This document shows positions 32,830 to 43,735 of a stretch of 64,000 bases of DNA, one piece after another. The translations under genes and the position numbers were made by a program. Positions within the stretch are counted from its first letter, which is position 1; each line of letters opens with the position of its first letter. The stretch is from Mucilaginibacter rigui (GTDB taxonomy: Bacteria > Bacteroidota > Bacteroidia > Sphingobacteriales > Sphingobacteriaceae), in contig NZ_JACWMW010000001.1 of NCBI RefSeq assembly GCF_014773275.1, positions 186,001-250,000 on the forward strand, in the 5' to 3' direction. The notes beneath the pieces are model-generated. The model did no database searches. It saw nothing but the letters and a program-made list of their open reading frames with translations, and was not told the origin of the DNA.

Positions 32830-33975
32830 ATGAAATATAGTAATACACGCGCAACCCTGGCTATTGCCAAGGCCAGTTTCCGGTCTATTTTACGCAGCCC
32901 TTCGGCGGTGGTGTTTAGTTTGGCCTTCCCGCTGATATTTATACTGGTGTTTGCCAATATTGGCGGTGGCGGAGTAAAGGTTGATGTAGGCGTTGTGAAA
33001 GGAACTGACACCTTAAGTATTATCTACAAGGCCATCCAAAAAACTACGATAGTAAATCTGGTGACCGATCAAACTGCTGAAGAAATGAAACAAAACCTCT
33101 CAAAAGGGAGTTTGGATGCGATCATAAATATTAAAACCGATGGTAACAACGGCTGGACTATTTATCCCCCTTCAGCAGGGCGCCCACAAAAATCTCCTTT
33201 TGCAATTGACGTACAATACACAAGTTCATCTCAAAAAGGGTCTATTTTAAAATCGGTACTGTCTAATATAATTTATCAGATAAATGAAGTTTTTCAAAAA
33301 CAGGTAGACGGTAAACTTGGAGTATTTTCACCTGTTGAACTGAAAGAAACCATTGTTACCGGCCGCGAATATAAATACATCGATTTTATACTGCCGGGGC
33401 AATTGGGATTCTCGCTGTTAAGCAGCGGGGTGTTTGGTACAGCTTTCGTGTTTATAGGGTTGCGGTTAACGCTGGTTATTAAACGTTTTTTTGCCACACC
33501 GGTAAAGAGGTACAGTATTGTTTTAGGGGAGGCCATTGCCCGTATTGTATTCTCATTATTAGGCGCACTATTCATTATTATGGTAGGGCATTATGCCTTT
33601 GGCTTTACCCTGATCCATGGGGTGGTCACGGTGCTGAATATGCTGGTGCTTTGTGCCATCGGGCTTATTATATTTATGGGCTTTGGGTTTACTATATCCG
33701 GCATTGCCAAAAACGAGAGTACGGTGCCGCCGTTATCAAATATTATTACGCTGCCGCAGTTCCTGCTATCGGGCACGTTCTTTTCTATTACGGCGTTCCC
33801 AACCTGGCTGCAGTACGTTAGCAATGCATTGCCGTTAACACATTTAAACAACGCCATGCGCAAGGTAGCTTTTGAAGGCGCGGGCCTTGGCGATGTTACC
33901 CATCAGCTATTCATCCTGCTGATATGGGGGATCGGTATTTATGCGGTAGCGGTAAAAACCTTTAAATGGGAGTAG
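32830..33975 (+). CDS. ABC-2 type transporter permease
   Basis: The protein has 381 residues. One N-terminal helix (VVFSLAFPLIFILVFANIGGGG) precedes a large extracytoplasmic domain (residues ~55-185). Five more helices follow, with the ABC-2 signature around TVPPLSNIITLPQFLLSGTFFSITAFPTWLQYVSNALPLTHLNNAMRKVAFEG. It forms the membrane half of the exporter with the upstream ATPase. The start is followed by YSNTRATLAIAKASFRSILRSPSAVVF, typical for the family. A hairpin terminator ends the operon. Confidence 0.92.
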   Translation: MKYSNTRATLAIAKASFRSILRSPSAVVFSLAFPLIFILVFANIGGGGVKVDVGVVKGTDTLSIIYKAIQKTTIVNLVTDQTAEEMKQNLSKGSLDAIINIKTDGNNGWTIYPPSAGRPQKSPFAIDVQYTSSSQKGSILKSVLSNIIYQINEVFQKQVDGKLGVFSPVELKETIVTGREYKYIDFILPGQLGFSLLSSGVFGTAFVFIGLRLTLVIKRFFATPVKRYSIVLGEAIARIVFSLLGALFIIMVGHYAFGFTLIHGVVTVLNMLVLCAIGLIIFMGFGFTISGIAKNESTVPPLSNIITLPQFLLSGTFFSITAFPTWLQYVSNALPLTHLNNAMRKVAFEGAGLGDVTHQLFILLIWGIGIYAVAVKTFKWE

Positions 33976-34026
33976 GGGAAGAGATACAAGACACTTAGAG
34001 CCAAGAATAAAGACAAGGAAATATGT

Positions 34027-34057
34027 AGAGACGCGATACTTCGCGTCTCTTTTTTTG
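34027..34057 (+). terminator. Terminator of the ABC exporter operon
   Basis: AGAGACGCGA (34027-34036) and TCGCGTCTCT (34041-34050) form a perfect 10-bp stem followed by a T tract. The hairpin word is of a type repeated in related genomes, so it may also be a dispersed element. Confidence 0.8.
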
Positions 34058-34155
34058 TTTGTAAAACTTAACATTAAATTAACACAAAGCACAATAATTA
34101 ACATTATAATAATATTAACACTTGCTAACTTAATATACAGGTAACAATCAGGAAA

Positions 34156-34163
34156 TACATTTG
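34156..34163 (+). promoter_or_regulatory. -7 element TACATTTG of the DUF2490 gene
   Basis: It is a perfect TAnnTTTG, 21 nt before the ATG at 34185. Confidence 0.6.
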
Positions 34164-34184
34164 CATTAAAATAATATTAAGTAA

Positions 34185-34922
34185 ATGTTAAAAAACATTA
34201 TTAAAATAACCTTATTGTTTATTGTGTTAACCGTATGTTCATCAAAAGTTAACGCACAGGATTCGAAAACAGGTACCTGGGGTATTGCAACAGTATTAAT
34301 GCCCGGAGACAGTGTACACCGTTGGGGCGGCTATACCGAATTGCAGATTCGAAGTAATGGCGCAGGCTTCAGCCAGTTTCAGTATTACGAGTATAAGGCA
34401 GGTGTAAGCTATGATCTGGATAAAAATTTTACAGCTTTGTTGGGGTCGGGTACCTATCATACATATGATTATTTTAATGTAGACGCCGGCCCAAACACAA
34501 ATGAGTTTAGGGTTTGGGAACAAATGACGGTAAATCAGTTCCTTACCCCCTTGAAATTTGAACATCGCTATCGCGTTGAGCAGCGCTGGGTAAATGGCGA
34601 TTACCGCAATCGTTTCCGTTACAGGTTAAATATGTTTATACCGCTTAATAATACCAAGATAGTTGCCAAAACCTGGTTCCTATCTATATTTGATGAGGTA
34701 TTCTTTAATAATAAAGCCCCCAATTTTGAGCGCAACCGCATATCAGCCGCATTAGGTTATCAGATAGATAAAAAATGGATATTGCAGGCAGGCTGGATAA
34801 ACCAGCGAAATTACACAGCCTCAGCAAGCAGCGCCAAAAATAATATGTTGCTTATGTTAATGTATCGTATAAACCGTAAAAATAGTGTTGAGCGCGAACA
34901 CTTGCCAACAACAAGCGATTGA
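34185..34922 (+). CDS. DUF2490 outer-membrane-type protein
   Basis: The protein has 245 residues. A signal peptide (residues ~1-24, ending VNAQ) precedes a small beta-barrel-like region. It contains GGYTELQIRSNG, YYEYKAGVSYDLDKNFTALLGSGTYHTYD, NEFRVWEQMTVNQFLTPLKFEHRYRVEQRWVNG and RFRYRLNMFIPLN. The aromatic-rich E-HRYR-EQR pattern is characteristic of DUF2490. It is predicted to be an eight- to ten-stranded outer-membrane barrel of unknown role. It has its own promoter. Confidence 0.82.
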   Translation: MLKNIIKITLLFIVLTVCSSKVNAQDSKTGTWGIATVLMPGDSVHRWGGYTELQIRSNGAGFSQFQYYEYKAGVSYDLDKNFTALLGSGTYHTYDYFNVDAGPNTNEFRVWEQMTVNQFLTPLKFEHRYRVEQRWVNGDYRNRFRYRLNMFIPLNNTKIVAKTWFLSIFDEVFFNNKAPNFERNRISAALGYQIDKKWILQAGWINQRNYTASASSAKNNMLLMLMYRINRKNSVEREHLPTTSD

Positions 34923-35100
34923 TTTATTGCTTATCTGTTGCATGGTTTGGATAAGCGGATGGTTTAAATAGCAACTGTATGTTAACAAACCATTAATAAT
35001 CATTACAAATGCAAAATTTGCGTTGTTATTTCCTGTTTTTGCGCTTAACTTAGCCGACCAGATTAGTATAGTATTTAATTCAAAAAAAATCCGACAATAA

Positions 35101-36405
<1,305 letters not shown>

Positions 36406-36426
36406 GCTTAAAAATAGCATAAATAC

Positions 36427-36456
36427 AAGCCGGTCAAGTAATTGACCGGCTTTTTT
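36427..36456 (+). terminator. Terminator of eno
   Basis: A perfect 11-bp stem, AAGCCGGTCAA (36427-36437) with TTGACCGGCTT (36442-36452), has a GTAA loop and a T tract. Confidence 0.9.
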
Positions 36457-36514
36457 GTTGGTATTATATTCTTTTTATTTGCAACTGAAATTTAGTTACA
36501 AATAAAACTTTTGT

Positions 36515-36522
36515 TATATTTG
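36515..36522 (+). promoter_or_regulatory. -7 element TATATTTG of the hicAB operon
   Basis: It is a perfect TAnnTTTG, with a weak TTA -33 equivalent 16 nt upstream. The leader to hicA is about 100 nt, long compared with other promoters here, leaving room for autoregulation by HicB. Confidence 0.5.
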
Positions 36523-36624
36523 TAATATATACTGTTAGAATGACGCGAGGTCGATTGGAGTAGTATAACACCACATCTTAAAAGACAATGAGAAAGTTAA
36601 TTAGAAATTTAAAGTCATCAACTA

Positions 36625-36888
36625 ATGACCAAACAAGACAAACTAATCAGTCGACTGTTAGCTGTTCCCAAGGATTTTACCTGGGATGAATTATGTAAAG
36701 TTGTAGCATTTTATGGCTATGAGGAGCTAATGGGTGGGAAAACCGGTGGTTCAAGAAGAAGGTTTATTGATGGCAATAAAAACATCATCACGCTTCATAA
36801 ACCACACCCTGCCAATGTTGTTAAAAGTTATGCAATAAAAGAAGTTATTGCTCATTTAAAAGAAAAGGGTCACATACAAAATGAATGA
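36625..36888 (+). CDS. hicA: HicA-family toxin (type II toxin-antitoxin)
   Basis: The protein has 87 residues. The double-stranded-RNA-binding-like HicA fold is visible in FTWDELCKVVAFYGYEELMGGKTGGSRRRFIDGNKNIITLHKPHPANVVKSYAIKEVIAHLKEKG. HicA toxins are ribosome-independent mRNA interferases. The usual catalytic His of the G-S-H motif is replaced by Arg (GGSRRRF); a His is present further on (LHKPHP). Activity may therefore be altered. The gene precedes and overlaps hicB by 8 nt, the standard hicA-hicB order. Confidence 0.88.
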   Translation: MTKQDKLISRLLAVPKDFTWDELCKVVAFYGYEELMGGKTGGSRRRFIDGNKNIITLHKPHPANVVKSYAIKEVIAHLKEKGHIQNE

Positions 36889-37273
36889 CATCTTACAATA
36901 TAAAAACTATTATGCATCGGTACAATTTAGTGCTGTTGATGAAGTTTTCTATGGTAAAGTTTTAGGTATAAATGATTTAGTAAGTTTTGAGGGGGAATCT
37001 GTTAAAGAACTTAAAACTTCATTTGAAGAAGCCATAGAAGATTATTTAGATACATGTACAGAAGTAGGTAAATCTCCGGATAAAACCTATAAAGGAACAT
37101 TTAATGTTCGGGTGCCATCTACACTTCACAAAGAGGCTGCTCTTTTCGCAGCAATCCATAATATCACGTTAAATGAATTTGTTAAGGTCGCTCTTTCTTT
37201 TACGCTCGATCACAAGAAAGAGGTGGATACCACTATCGATGGTAATCAAGATCCGCTTTTAGAACACGCGTAG
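36881..37273 (+). CDS. hicB: HicB-family antitoxin with ribbon-helix-helix tail
   Basis: The protein has 130 residues. The N-terminal partial-RNase-H-like domain reads YASVQFSAVDEVFYGKVLGINDLVSFEGESVKELKTSFEEAIEDYLDTCTEVGKSPDK. The C-terminal ribbon-helix-helix DNA-binding part reads GTFNVRVPSTLHKEAALFAAIHNITLNEFVKVAL. HicB neutralises HicA and represses the operon. It starts 8 nt inside hicA, so the two are translationally coupled. A 19-bp terminator follows. Confidence 0.9.
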   Translation: MNDILQYKNYYASVQFSAVDEVFYGKVLGINDLVSFEGESVKELKTSFEEAIEDYLDTCTEVGKSPDKTYKGTFNVRVPSTLHKEAALFAAIHNITLNEFVKVALSFTLDHKKEVDTTIDGNQDPLLEHA

Positions 37274-37290
37274 TCTTATAATACAATTTT

Positions 37291-37331
37291 AAACAAGAAA
37301 GCCCCTTCATAATGAAGGGGCTTTCTTGTTT
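37291..37331. terminator. Bidirectional terminator between hicB and receptor gene
   Basis: A 19-bp perfect stem pairs 37291-37309 with 37313-37331 (core GAAAGCCCCTTCA), with a 3-nt loop and A-rich and T-rich ends. Confidence 0.9.
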
Positions 37332-37362
37332 ATATGTGTTTATTGATTATTAGGCTAATTTA

Positions 37363-39906
37363 TTAACGTCCGCCTACAGGTGCGCCACCGCCGGTTTGGT
37401 CACCACCTTGTATCTGATCATCGTTGTTAATACCTTTTTTCTTCTGGGTTGGGTTAGGTGCTTTAAAGCTTATTTTACCAAAACTGTAGCTAAACGTTAA
37501 ACCAAATGATTGGAAAGGGAACTGTGTTTTCGAAATCTGAGTGAAACCCGGGCTTGATATATTTTGGTTGAACGCTTTGTTAACCGCAAAGGGTTGTACA
37601 GTGTTGAAACCGATAGATGCCTTTTTGTTCATGAATTGTTTCTTCACACCAAAGGCATAAATACCAAATGACGGGCTGCTGCCTTGTATGGTACGGCGCG
37701 GCGAGTTAATAAACCCGAAAGCTTCAAATATAAAGTCTTTTGGGAATAAGTATTGCGCACTGCCGAACATGGTGTATTGTAATTGGGTTTTTATTGCATC
37801 TGTGTTTATGAAGTTAGCATATTGAGCATATACAGTAGGATTATAAGTAAATACGTTTACGCTACCACGAATGGTTAAAGGCTTAATTGGGTTTATAGAA
37901 CCGAAGAAGCTTGCACCCCATGAATTATTTAACGCTGCGTTACGTTGTAAGGTACGGGTACCTGTTACAGTGCTGTCTCCTACTATCTCAGTTATTGGGC
38001 TCGCCAAACCTTCAATCAGGTCGTTAGTTCTTTTGTAATAAACCGAAAAGTTCAATACCGAAGATTTGATGAAGGTGTTGAAATTCAATTCAACAGTTTG
38101 TGATACCTCTGGTGCCAGGTTAGGGTTACCTACCGATTGCGCCTGTATATTGGTCCTGTTGATGAAAGGGTTTAATACCTGCAAGGATGGTCTCGTAATG
38201 CGTTTGCTGTATGATAATTTGAAAGTATTTGAACCAAAAACTTTTTGTACGGTTAAACTTGGTACGTACGTATTGTAGCTTGCGCTAAAAGGACTTAATA
38301 CCTGCTGATTTTCTCCGCTTGCATATGGCGTTTTAGGATCGCCTGTTATCTGAGTGTTCTCATACCTAAAACCAGCCAATACCGAATAGTTTTTTGGTAA
38401 AGTAATGGTAAATACGCTATACCCTGCATATACATTCTGGTTATAGTTATAAAGGTTAGAATTTTCAGTATCTAAAGTACGGTTGTTGCCAAGTGAATCT
38501 ACAGAATATATATCGTAAACACTGTTTATACGCCTTTGTATGGTTTTACCACCGGCTTCAAGCTTTAATGTTTTGCTGATAGGCAGTGTGTAATCTGCCT
38601 GCGCGGTATACTCATTGTTTTTACCATTATTGCTAGCCAATTGGCTTGGTTGTTTGGCGGTAAATAAGTTGGTATAATCTGTATTGATGATACTATGGCT
38701 CCACTGTCCCGATACGGTGATCTCATGGCCTTCTTTTTTAAACTTGTGCGTGTAATCTATATTCCAATCAAACCCGGAAAACTTATTTTTATTTGTGTTT
38801 CTTCCAAAGTATTCAAGGCTTTTAGTTGGGTCATTATAATCCGTTATACTGTAGGTACCGCCGCCATTGGTGTTAAAACCGCCATCGTTTAACGCAAGTG
38901 TACTATTAATACTGTTAAAGCCGTTAAACTCATAACCAGCAGTCAATGTACCCCTTGCGCCATGGCGTTTAGTTTCGCTGCTGGTTTTATTGTGGTTAAA
39001 CTGGTTTGCAGCACTTGTGTTTATAGTCTGTTGGAAATCAGTTGTCATGGTTTGCGGCCAGGTAAGGTTACCACCTAAGTTAGCCGAAAAATTAAACCTG
39101 TTTTTGTTATAGTTCAGGTTCATGTTACCATTGTTTTGGCGTGTACCTACACCACCGCTAACAGAACCGCTTATGCCCGATGCATTTTTGGTTTTGGTGA
39201 TGATGTTAATGATACCGGCCGAACCTTCCGCATCATATTTTGCAGATGGAGAGGTTACCACTTCAATGCTTTTGATCTGATCGGCTGGGATGGTTTTTAA
39301 CACATCGCTTAAGCTTGCAGATGTTGCACCTGATGGTTTACCGTTTATCAGTACCCTTACGTTACCATCGCCACGGATCGCCACATTACCGTTCATATCT
39401 ACCGATACCAACGGTACTTTTTGTAATACGTCAGTAGCGTTACCACCTGCGGCGGTAAGGTCTTTTTCGGCGTTGTAAACTATCTTGTCGATCTTGTTTT
39501 CGATAAGCGGCGCCTGGCCAACTATCTGAACTTCTTTTAAAGCTTTTGCACTTGGCGAAATAACCAATGTGCCCATATTGTTGTCTGGTTTCGACGCAGT
39601 TGTTTCAATAGGGTCGTAAGTTTTTGTTGGGTAGCCTATAAAAGATACCGTGATCTTATATTTACCCGCACGCAGGTTATCGATCCTGAAGTTACCCTTC
39701 TCGTCGGTTAACACACCATTAATAGGGGTCTTAGCACCGCTTTTGAAGATGCTGATAGTGGCATAATCTACCGGTTTTTTTGTAAGCGAATCTACAACTG
39801 TACCCGAGATTTTGCCGACGATGCTTGAACCACCGCTTACAGGTAGCTGAGCTTTTGCCGTTATTGCAGCACAAATAACTATTATAAGTAAAAATATTCG
39901 TTTCAT
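37363..39906 (-). CDS. Outer-membrane beta-barrel receptor, TonB-dependent-receptor-like
   Basis: The protein has 847 residues. A signal peptide (residues 1-19) precedes a CarboxypepD_reg-like domain (GKISGTVVDSLTKKPVDYATISIF...GNFRIDNLRAGKYKI). The plug contains DVLQKVPLVSVDMNGNVAIRGDGNVRVLINGKP and IKSIEVVTSPSAKYDAEGSAGIINIITK, a diagnostic TonB-receptor plug segment. A ~600-residue barrel follows. A Gly/Gln-rich tail (KKGINNDDQIQGGDQTGGGAPVGGR) ends the protein. No SusD-type lipoprotein adjoins, so import of a siderophore or small oligomer, or a structural role, are all open. Confidence 0.9.
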   Translation of the reverse strand: MKRIFLLIIVICAAITAKAQLPVSGGSSIVGKISGTVVDSLTKKPVDYATISIFKSGAKTPINGVLTDEKGNFRIDNLRAGKYKITVSFIGYPTKTYDPIETTASKPDNNMGTLVISPSAKALKEVQIVGQAPLIENKIDKIVYNAEKDLTAAGGNATDVLQKVPLVSVDMNGNVAIRGDGNVRVLINGKPSGATSASLSDVLKTIPADQIKSIEVVTSPSAKYDAEGSAGIINIITKTKNASGISGSVSGGVGTRQNNGNMNLNYNKNRFNFSANLGGNLTWPQTMTTDFQQTINTSAANQFNHNKTSSETKRHGARGTLTAGYEFNGFNSINSTLALNDGGFNTNGGGTYSITDYNDPTKSLEYFGRNTNKNKFSGFDWNIDYTHKFKKEGHEITVSGQWSHSIINTDYTNLFTAKQPSQLASNNGKNNEYTAQADYTLPISKTLKLEAGGKTIQRRINSVYDIYSVDSLGNNRTLDTENSNLYNYNQNVYAGYSVFTITLPKNYSVLAGFRYENTQITGDPKTPYASGENQQVLSPFSASYNTYVPSLTVQKVFGSNTFKLSYSKRITRPSLQVLNPFINRTNIQAQSVGNPNLAPEVSQTVELNFNTFIKSSVLNFSVYYKRTNDLIEGLASPITEIVGDSTVTGTRTLQRNAALNNSWGASFFGSINPIKPLTIRGSVNVFTYNPTVYAQYANFINTDAIKTQLQYTMFGSAQYLFPKDFIFEAFGFINSPRRTIQGSSPSFGIYAFGVKKQFMNKKASIGFNTVQPFAVNKAFNQNISSPGFTQISKTQFPFQSFGLTFSYSFGKISFKAPNPTQKKKGINNDDQIQGGDQTGGGAPVGGR

Positions 39907-40029
39907 AATTGGAACTATTTTGAGCGTTTTTGGTATTTGAGGCGAAATTGCCTAAAATGTTACAGGCACTTATCTGTTTTATGTAAATAATATAGAAGTG
40001 TAATGTACATGTTACACTAAGGATGTAAT

Positions 40030-40072
40030 AAAAAGCCCCTGTAAACTTGCTGTTAAGCAAACTTACAGGGGG
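40030..40072 (-). terminator. Terminator of leuS
   Basis: An imperfect 17-bp hairpin spans 40035-40072 (GCCCCTGTAA paired with TTACAGGGGGC, inner arms partly mismatched). A T tract follows on the minus strand, 20 nt after the leuS stop. Confidence 0.75.
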
Positions 40073-40091
40073 CATATACGTGCTTATTTGG

Positions 40092-42893
40092 CTAAATAAC
40101 GATGTTTACAATGCGGCCTTTAACCACAATTACTTTTTTGGGCGTTTTGCCGTCAAGGTATTTTTGTACATCGGCATTGGCTAAAATGGCGGCTTCTATA
40201 TCAGCAGCTTCCATGGTTAATGAAAGGCTAACGTTTGTTTTCATTTTTCCGTTGAATGATACCGGGTAACTAAACTCATCCTCAACCAGGTACGCCGGGT
40301 TAAATTTAGGGTAGGCCGCGGTAGATATACTGCCCGCCGGGTTACCGAGTAAAACCCAAAGTTCCTCGCTGATGTGCGGCGCGTAAGGGGCAAGGGTAAT
40401 AACCAACTCCTGCAGTATAGCGCGTTTGTTGCACTTCAGGTCGGTTAGTTCATTCACGGCTATCATAAAGCTTGATACGGATGTATTGAACGAGAAACGC
40501 TCGATATCCTGCTCTACCTTCTGGATGATCTTGTGCAATGATTTTAGTTCTGCTTTAGTTGGCGCATCGTTGCTCACGTTAAAGTTAAAATCAGCATCAT
40601 GGAACAGCTTCCAGAATTTACGCAGGAATTTGAACACACCTTCAATACCGTTGGTGTTCCATGGTTTACTTTGCTCTAATGGGCCTAAGAACATCTCGTA
40701 CATGCGCAGGGTATCCGCACCGTAACGTTGAGCCAAATCGTCCGGGTTTACAACGTTATAATAACGTTTTGACATTTTTTCGATCTCAACCCCGCAGATG
40801 TATTTGCCATTTTCTAAGATAAACTCAGCCTCTGCAAATTCAGGTCTCCAAGCTTTAAATTTATTGAGATTAAGCACCTCATTTTCTACAATATTAACAT
40901 CCACATGTAATGGCGATGTTTTATATTCCTTTATCAAACCATGCGATACAAACGTGTTTGTGCCTTTGCCTTCATCATCAATCAAACGGTACACAAAATT
41001 ACTGCGCCCTTGTATCATCCCTTGGTTGATCAGCTTTTTGAAAGGCTCTTCCTCAACCACTTTACCAATATCCTTCAAAAATTTGTTCCAGAAACGGCTG
41101 TACAGCAAGTGGCCGGTAGCATGTTCGCTGCCGCCAATGTACAGGTCAACATCTTTCCAGTATTCTATCGCTTCGCGCGATGCAAACTCTTTGTTGTTAT
41201 GCGCATCCATATAACGGTACCAGTACCAACTGCTGCCCGCCCAACCCGGCATAGTGCTTAGTTCGTATTCGCCATGCTCGTGTTTCCAACCGGTAGCGCG
41301 GCCTAATGGCGGTTCGCCGCTTTCGGTTGGCAGGTACTTGTCAATTTCGGGCAATAATAAGGGAAGGTGTTCTTCCTCAATTAAATAAGGTAAACCGCCT
41401 TTAAAGTAAACCGGTACAGGCTCGCCCCAGTAACGCTGGCGGCCAAAAATGGCATCGCGCATCCTGAAGTTCACCTTGGCTTTACCCAAACCGAGTTCTT
41501 CCAGTTTGGCAACAACAGCTGCTGTTGCTTCTTTGTAACCCAAGCCATTTATAAAATCGCTGTTGATGTATTTGCCTTCCTTGGTTGGGTCGGCTTCAAC
41601 CTCAATATTTTGTATGTCGATGATCGGGATGATCGGCAGGTTAAAATGCCTGGCAAACAAATAATCGCGCTGATCGCCTGATGGCACGGCCATTACTGCG
41701 CCTGTACCGTAACCGGCCAAAACGTAGTCGGCAATCCACACCGGGATCTGCGCGCCATTAAGCGGATTGGTTACATAGCTGCCCGTAAAAGCACCCGATA
41801 CGGTTTTGGTATCAGCCATACGGTCAAGCTCGCTTTTCTTTTTGGTTTGGGTAATGTAGGCATCAATATCGGCCTTTTGCGCTGGCGTAGTCAATTCCGC
41901 AACCAGTTCATGCTCGGGCGCTATCACCAAAAAGCTTACACCAAAAATGGTATCAACGCGGGTTGTGAAAACTTCGATGTAGTTTGTAGTGAGTTGTGAA
42001 AGGTGAGTAGTTTTATCCAACGGGAACCTAACACTTGCCCCAACGCTCTTGCCTATCCAGTTGCGCTGCATTTCTTTTAGCGGCTCGGGCCAGTCAATGG
42101 TATCCAAACCTTCAAGCAAACGCTGGGCATAGGCGGTAATGCGCATACTCCACTGCATCATTTTCTTTTGCTCAACAGGGTAACCGCCGCGCTCGCTAAA
42201 ACCGTCTTTTACCTCGTCGTTCGCCAATACGGTACCTAAAGCGGCGCACCAGTTAACGGTACTTTCGCGCAGATAGGTAAGGCGGTATTTTAACAGTTCG
42301 GCTTGTTTGTCCTGCTCGTTTAGCGCTTTCCATTCATCAGCAGTAAAGCTTAAAACTTCTTCGTCGCTTACTGCATTAATGCCGGCCGAGCCTTTACTCT
42401 CAAAATGTTCAACCAATTTGGTAATGCTTTCGGCTTTGTCAGCATCCTTGTTATACCAACTGTTAAACAGTTGCATAAATATCCACTGCGTCCATTTATA
42501 ATAATCGGGCGAGCTGGTGCGTACTTCGCGGTCCCAATCGAACGAGAAACCTATCTGGTCTAACTGGCGTCGGTAAGTTGCGATATTTGCTTCGGTGGTA
42601 ACCGATGGGTGCTGCCCGGTTTGTATGGCATATTGTTCGGCTGGTAAACCAAAGCTATCGTAGCCCATTGGGTGCAATACGTTAAAGCCTTTTAAACGTT
42701 TATAACGCGCAAAAATATCAGAAGCGATGTAGCCCAGCGGATGGCCCACATGCAAGCCCGCACCCGATGGGTAGGGGAACATATCCAGTACATAATACTT
42801 GGGTTTACTGGTTGTGTTTTCGGCTTTAAAGGTTTTATTATCAGCCCAAAACTGCTGCCACTTCTGCTCTATATCTTTAAATTGATAGTCCAT
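40092..42893 (-). CDS. leuS: Leucine-tRNA ligase
   Basis: The protein has 933 residues from the ATG at 42891-42893; an upstream in-frame ATG (42944) would add 17 residues unlike the family. [16 protein letters not shown] is the standard opening. HVGHPLGY is the HIGH motif, CP1 editing-domain blocks include [10 protein letters not shown] and [15 protein letters not shown], and KMSKRYYN is the KMSKS loop. It charges tRNA-Leu in the cytosol. An odd stretch ([19 protein letters not shown]), encoded at about 41978-42020, resembles translated intergenic word repeats and sits where the family has a short variable loop. Confidence 0.96.
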   Translation of the reverse strand: MDYQFKDIEQKWQQFWADNKTFKAENTTSKPKYYVLDMFPYPSGAGLHVGHPLGYIASDIFARYKRLKGFNVLHPMGYDSFGLPAEQYAIQTGQHPSVTTEANIATYRRQLDQIGFSFDWDREVRTSSPDYYKWTQWIFMQLFNSWYNKDADKAESITKLVEHFESKGSAGINAVSDEEVLSFTADEWKALNEQDKQAELLKYRLTYLRESTVNWCAALGTVLANDEVKDGFSERGGYPVEQKKMMQWSMRITAYAQRLLEGLDTIDWPEPLKEMQRNWIGKSVGASVRFPLDKTTHLSQLTTNYIEVFTTRVDTIFGVSFLVIAPEHELVAELTTPAQKADIDAYITQTKKKSELDRMADTKTVSGAFTGSYVTNPLNGAQIPVWIADYVLAGYGTGAVMAVPSGDQRDYLFARHFNLPIIPIIDIQNIEVEADPTKEGKYINSDFINGLGYKEATAAVVAKLEELGLGKAKVNFRMRDAIFGRQRYWGEPVPVYFKGGLPYLIEEEHLPLLLPEIDKYLPTESGEPPLGRATGWKHEHGEYELSTMPGWAGSSWYWYRYMDAHNNKEFASREAIEYWKDVDLYIGGSEHATGHLLYSRFWNKFLKDIGKVVEEEPFKKLINQGMIQGRSNFVYRLIDDEGKGTNTFVSHGLIKEYKTSPLHVDVNIVENEVLNLNKFKAWRPEFAEAEFILENGKYICGVEIEKMSKRYYNVVNPDDLAQRYGADTLRMYEMFLGPLEQSKPWNTNGIEGVFKFLRKFWKLFHDADFNFNVSNDAPTKAELKSLHKIIQKVEQDIERFSFNTSVSSFMIAVNELTDLKCNKRAILQELVITLAPYAPHISEELWVLLGNPAGSISTAAYPKFNPAYLVEDEFSYPVSFNGKMKTNVSLSLTMEAADIEAAILANADVQKYLDGKTPKKVIVVKGRIVNIVI
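41978..42020. repeat. Intergenic-type word repeat embedded in leuS
   Basis: On the leuS strand this reads ACTACTCACCTTTCAC, then AACTCACTACAAACTAC, like the intergenic words at 25296-25345 (CACTCACTACCC). It is in frame and adds about eight residues before the VFTTR strand of the editing domain. Confidence 0.4.
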
Positions 42894-43076
42894 TTGTTTA
42901 TTTAACGTATAAGGTTGCGAAAATAGTAAAAACTGCTTAGACATTAACGCTAATAGATTAGTTTCAACAAAGTCTATATAATATATAGGTTAACATTAAA
43001 GTTGGCAGGCTATTTTTTAAGCATTATTTTCGGCTTTGTTATTGAGTAAAACCAAACTTGATGACCTAAATACTCA

Positions 43077-43463
43077 ATGATAAAGAACAGTTTTAAAGAT
43101 AAAGACATGCAGGCGGTGATAGGATGGGTGCTGCGTGCCGGTGTTTTTATATCTATGACTATTGTTTTTATTGGTGGTGTAATTTACCTGTACCGCCATG
43201 GCCATACTATAGCCAACTACCACCAGTTTAAGGGTGTGCCCGATTTTGTGCACAGCGCAGGCGGCATTATAAATGGCATTGTGCATTTAAGGGGCAGGGC
43301 TATTATACAGGCCGGTATCATTCTGCTTATAGCAACTCCTATCATCCGTGTAATATTTAGCGCTGTAGGGTTCATTCTCGAAAAGGACCACCTGTACACA
43401 GGCATTACCTTTATTGTACTGCTTATTATTATTATCAGCGCCTTAAGCGGCCATGCCGGATAA
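43077..43463 (+). CDS. DUF1634-type small membrane protein
   Basis: The protein has 128 residues. Three hydrophobic segments lie at roughly 12-38, 73-97 and 102-125. The pattern MQAVIGWVLRAGVFISMTIVFIGGVIYLYRHG, ... GRAIIQAGIILLIATPIIRVIFSAVGFILEKDHLYTGITFIVLLIIIIS is the DUF1634 signature. Members often accompany TauE/SafE-type anion exporters as accessory subunits, but none is next to it here. It is followed 39 nt later by the KTSC gene. Confidence 0.85.
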   Translation: MIKNSFKDKDMQAVIGWVLRAGVFISMTIVFIGGVIYLYRHGHTIANYHQFKGVPDFVHSAGGIINGIVHLRGRAIIQAGIILLIATPIIRVIFSAVGFILEKDHLYTGITFIVLLIIIISALSGHAG

Positions 43464-43502
43464 TTTTTAAAAACCATTTTGGCTCTGTATTGCTGTATTA
43501 AT

Positions 43503-43724
43503 ATGCGCAGGCGGGCAGTAAATTCATCGGCTTTACAAAGTATTGGTTACGATGCTGAAAGGCACATCCTCGAACTGGAATTTAGGGATAATGGCGGCGT
43601 ATGGCAATATTTTAACTTTAAGCCTGCAGCCTATAAAAAGTTTGTGAACAGCCAATCGCTTGGGAATTTTTTTGTTACCCGTATAAAGGGGAAATATCCG
43701 GAAGAGAAAGTGGAATTTCTTTAA
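43503..43724 (+). CDS. KTSC-domain protein
   Basis: The protein has 73 residues from the ATG at 43503; a TTG eight codons upstream is rejected. VNSSALQSIGYDAERHILELEFRDNGGVWQYFNFKPAAYKKFVNSQSLGNFFVTRIKGKY is a single KTSC domain. This small beta-rich fold is found alone or joined to lysyl-tRNA-synthetase-like and phage proteins. The molecular function is unknown. It probably shares a transcript with the DUF1634 gene and converges with the receptor gene, 11 nt between them. Confidence 0.85.
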   Translation: MRRRAVNSSALQSIGYDAERHILELEFRDNGGVWQYFNFKPAAYKKFVNSQSLGNFFVTRIKGKYPEEKVEFL

Positions 43725-43735
43725 TTGAATTGCTG

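Noticed and set aside
36588..36689. A 33-codon frame starting in the hicA leader and overlapping the hicA start.
   Set aside because: It is out of frame with hicA, has no recognisable features, and its length is compatible with chance. It is worth noting only if ribosome profiling shows initiation there.
42894..42944. Longer LeuS start at 42944.
   Set aside because: The added 17 residues ([17 protein letters not shown]) are unlike LeuRS N-termini, which begin as the internal [12 protein letters not shown].
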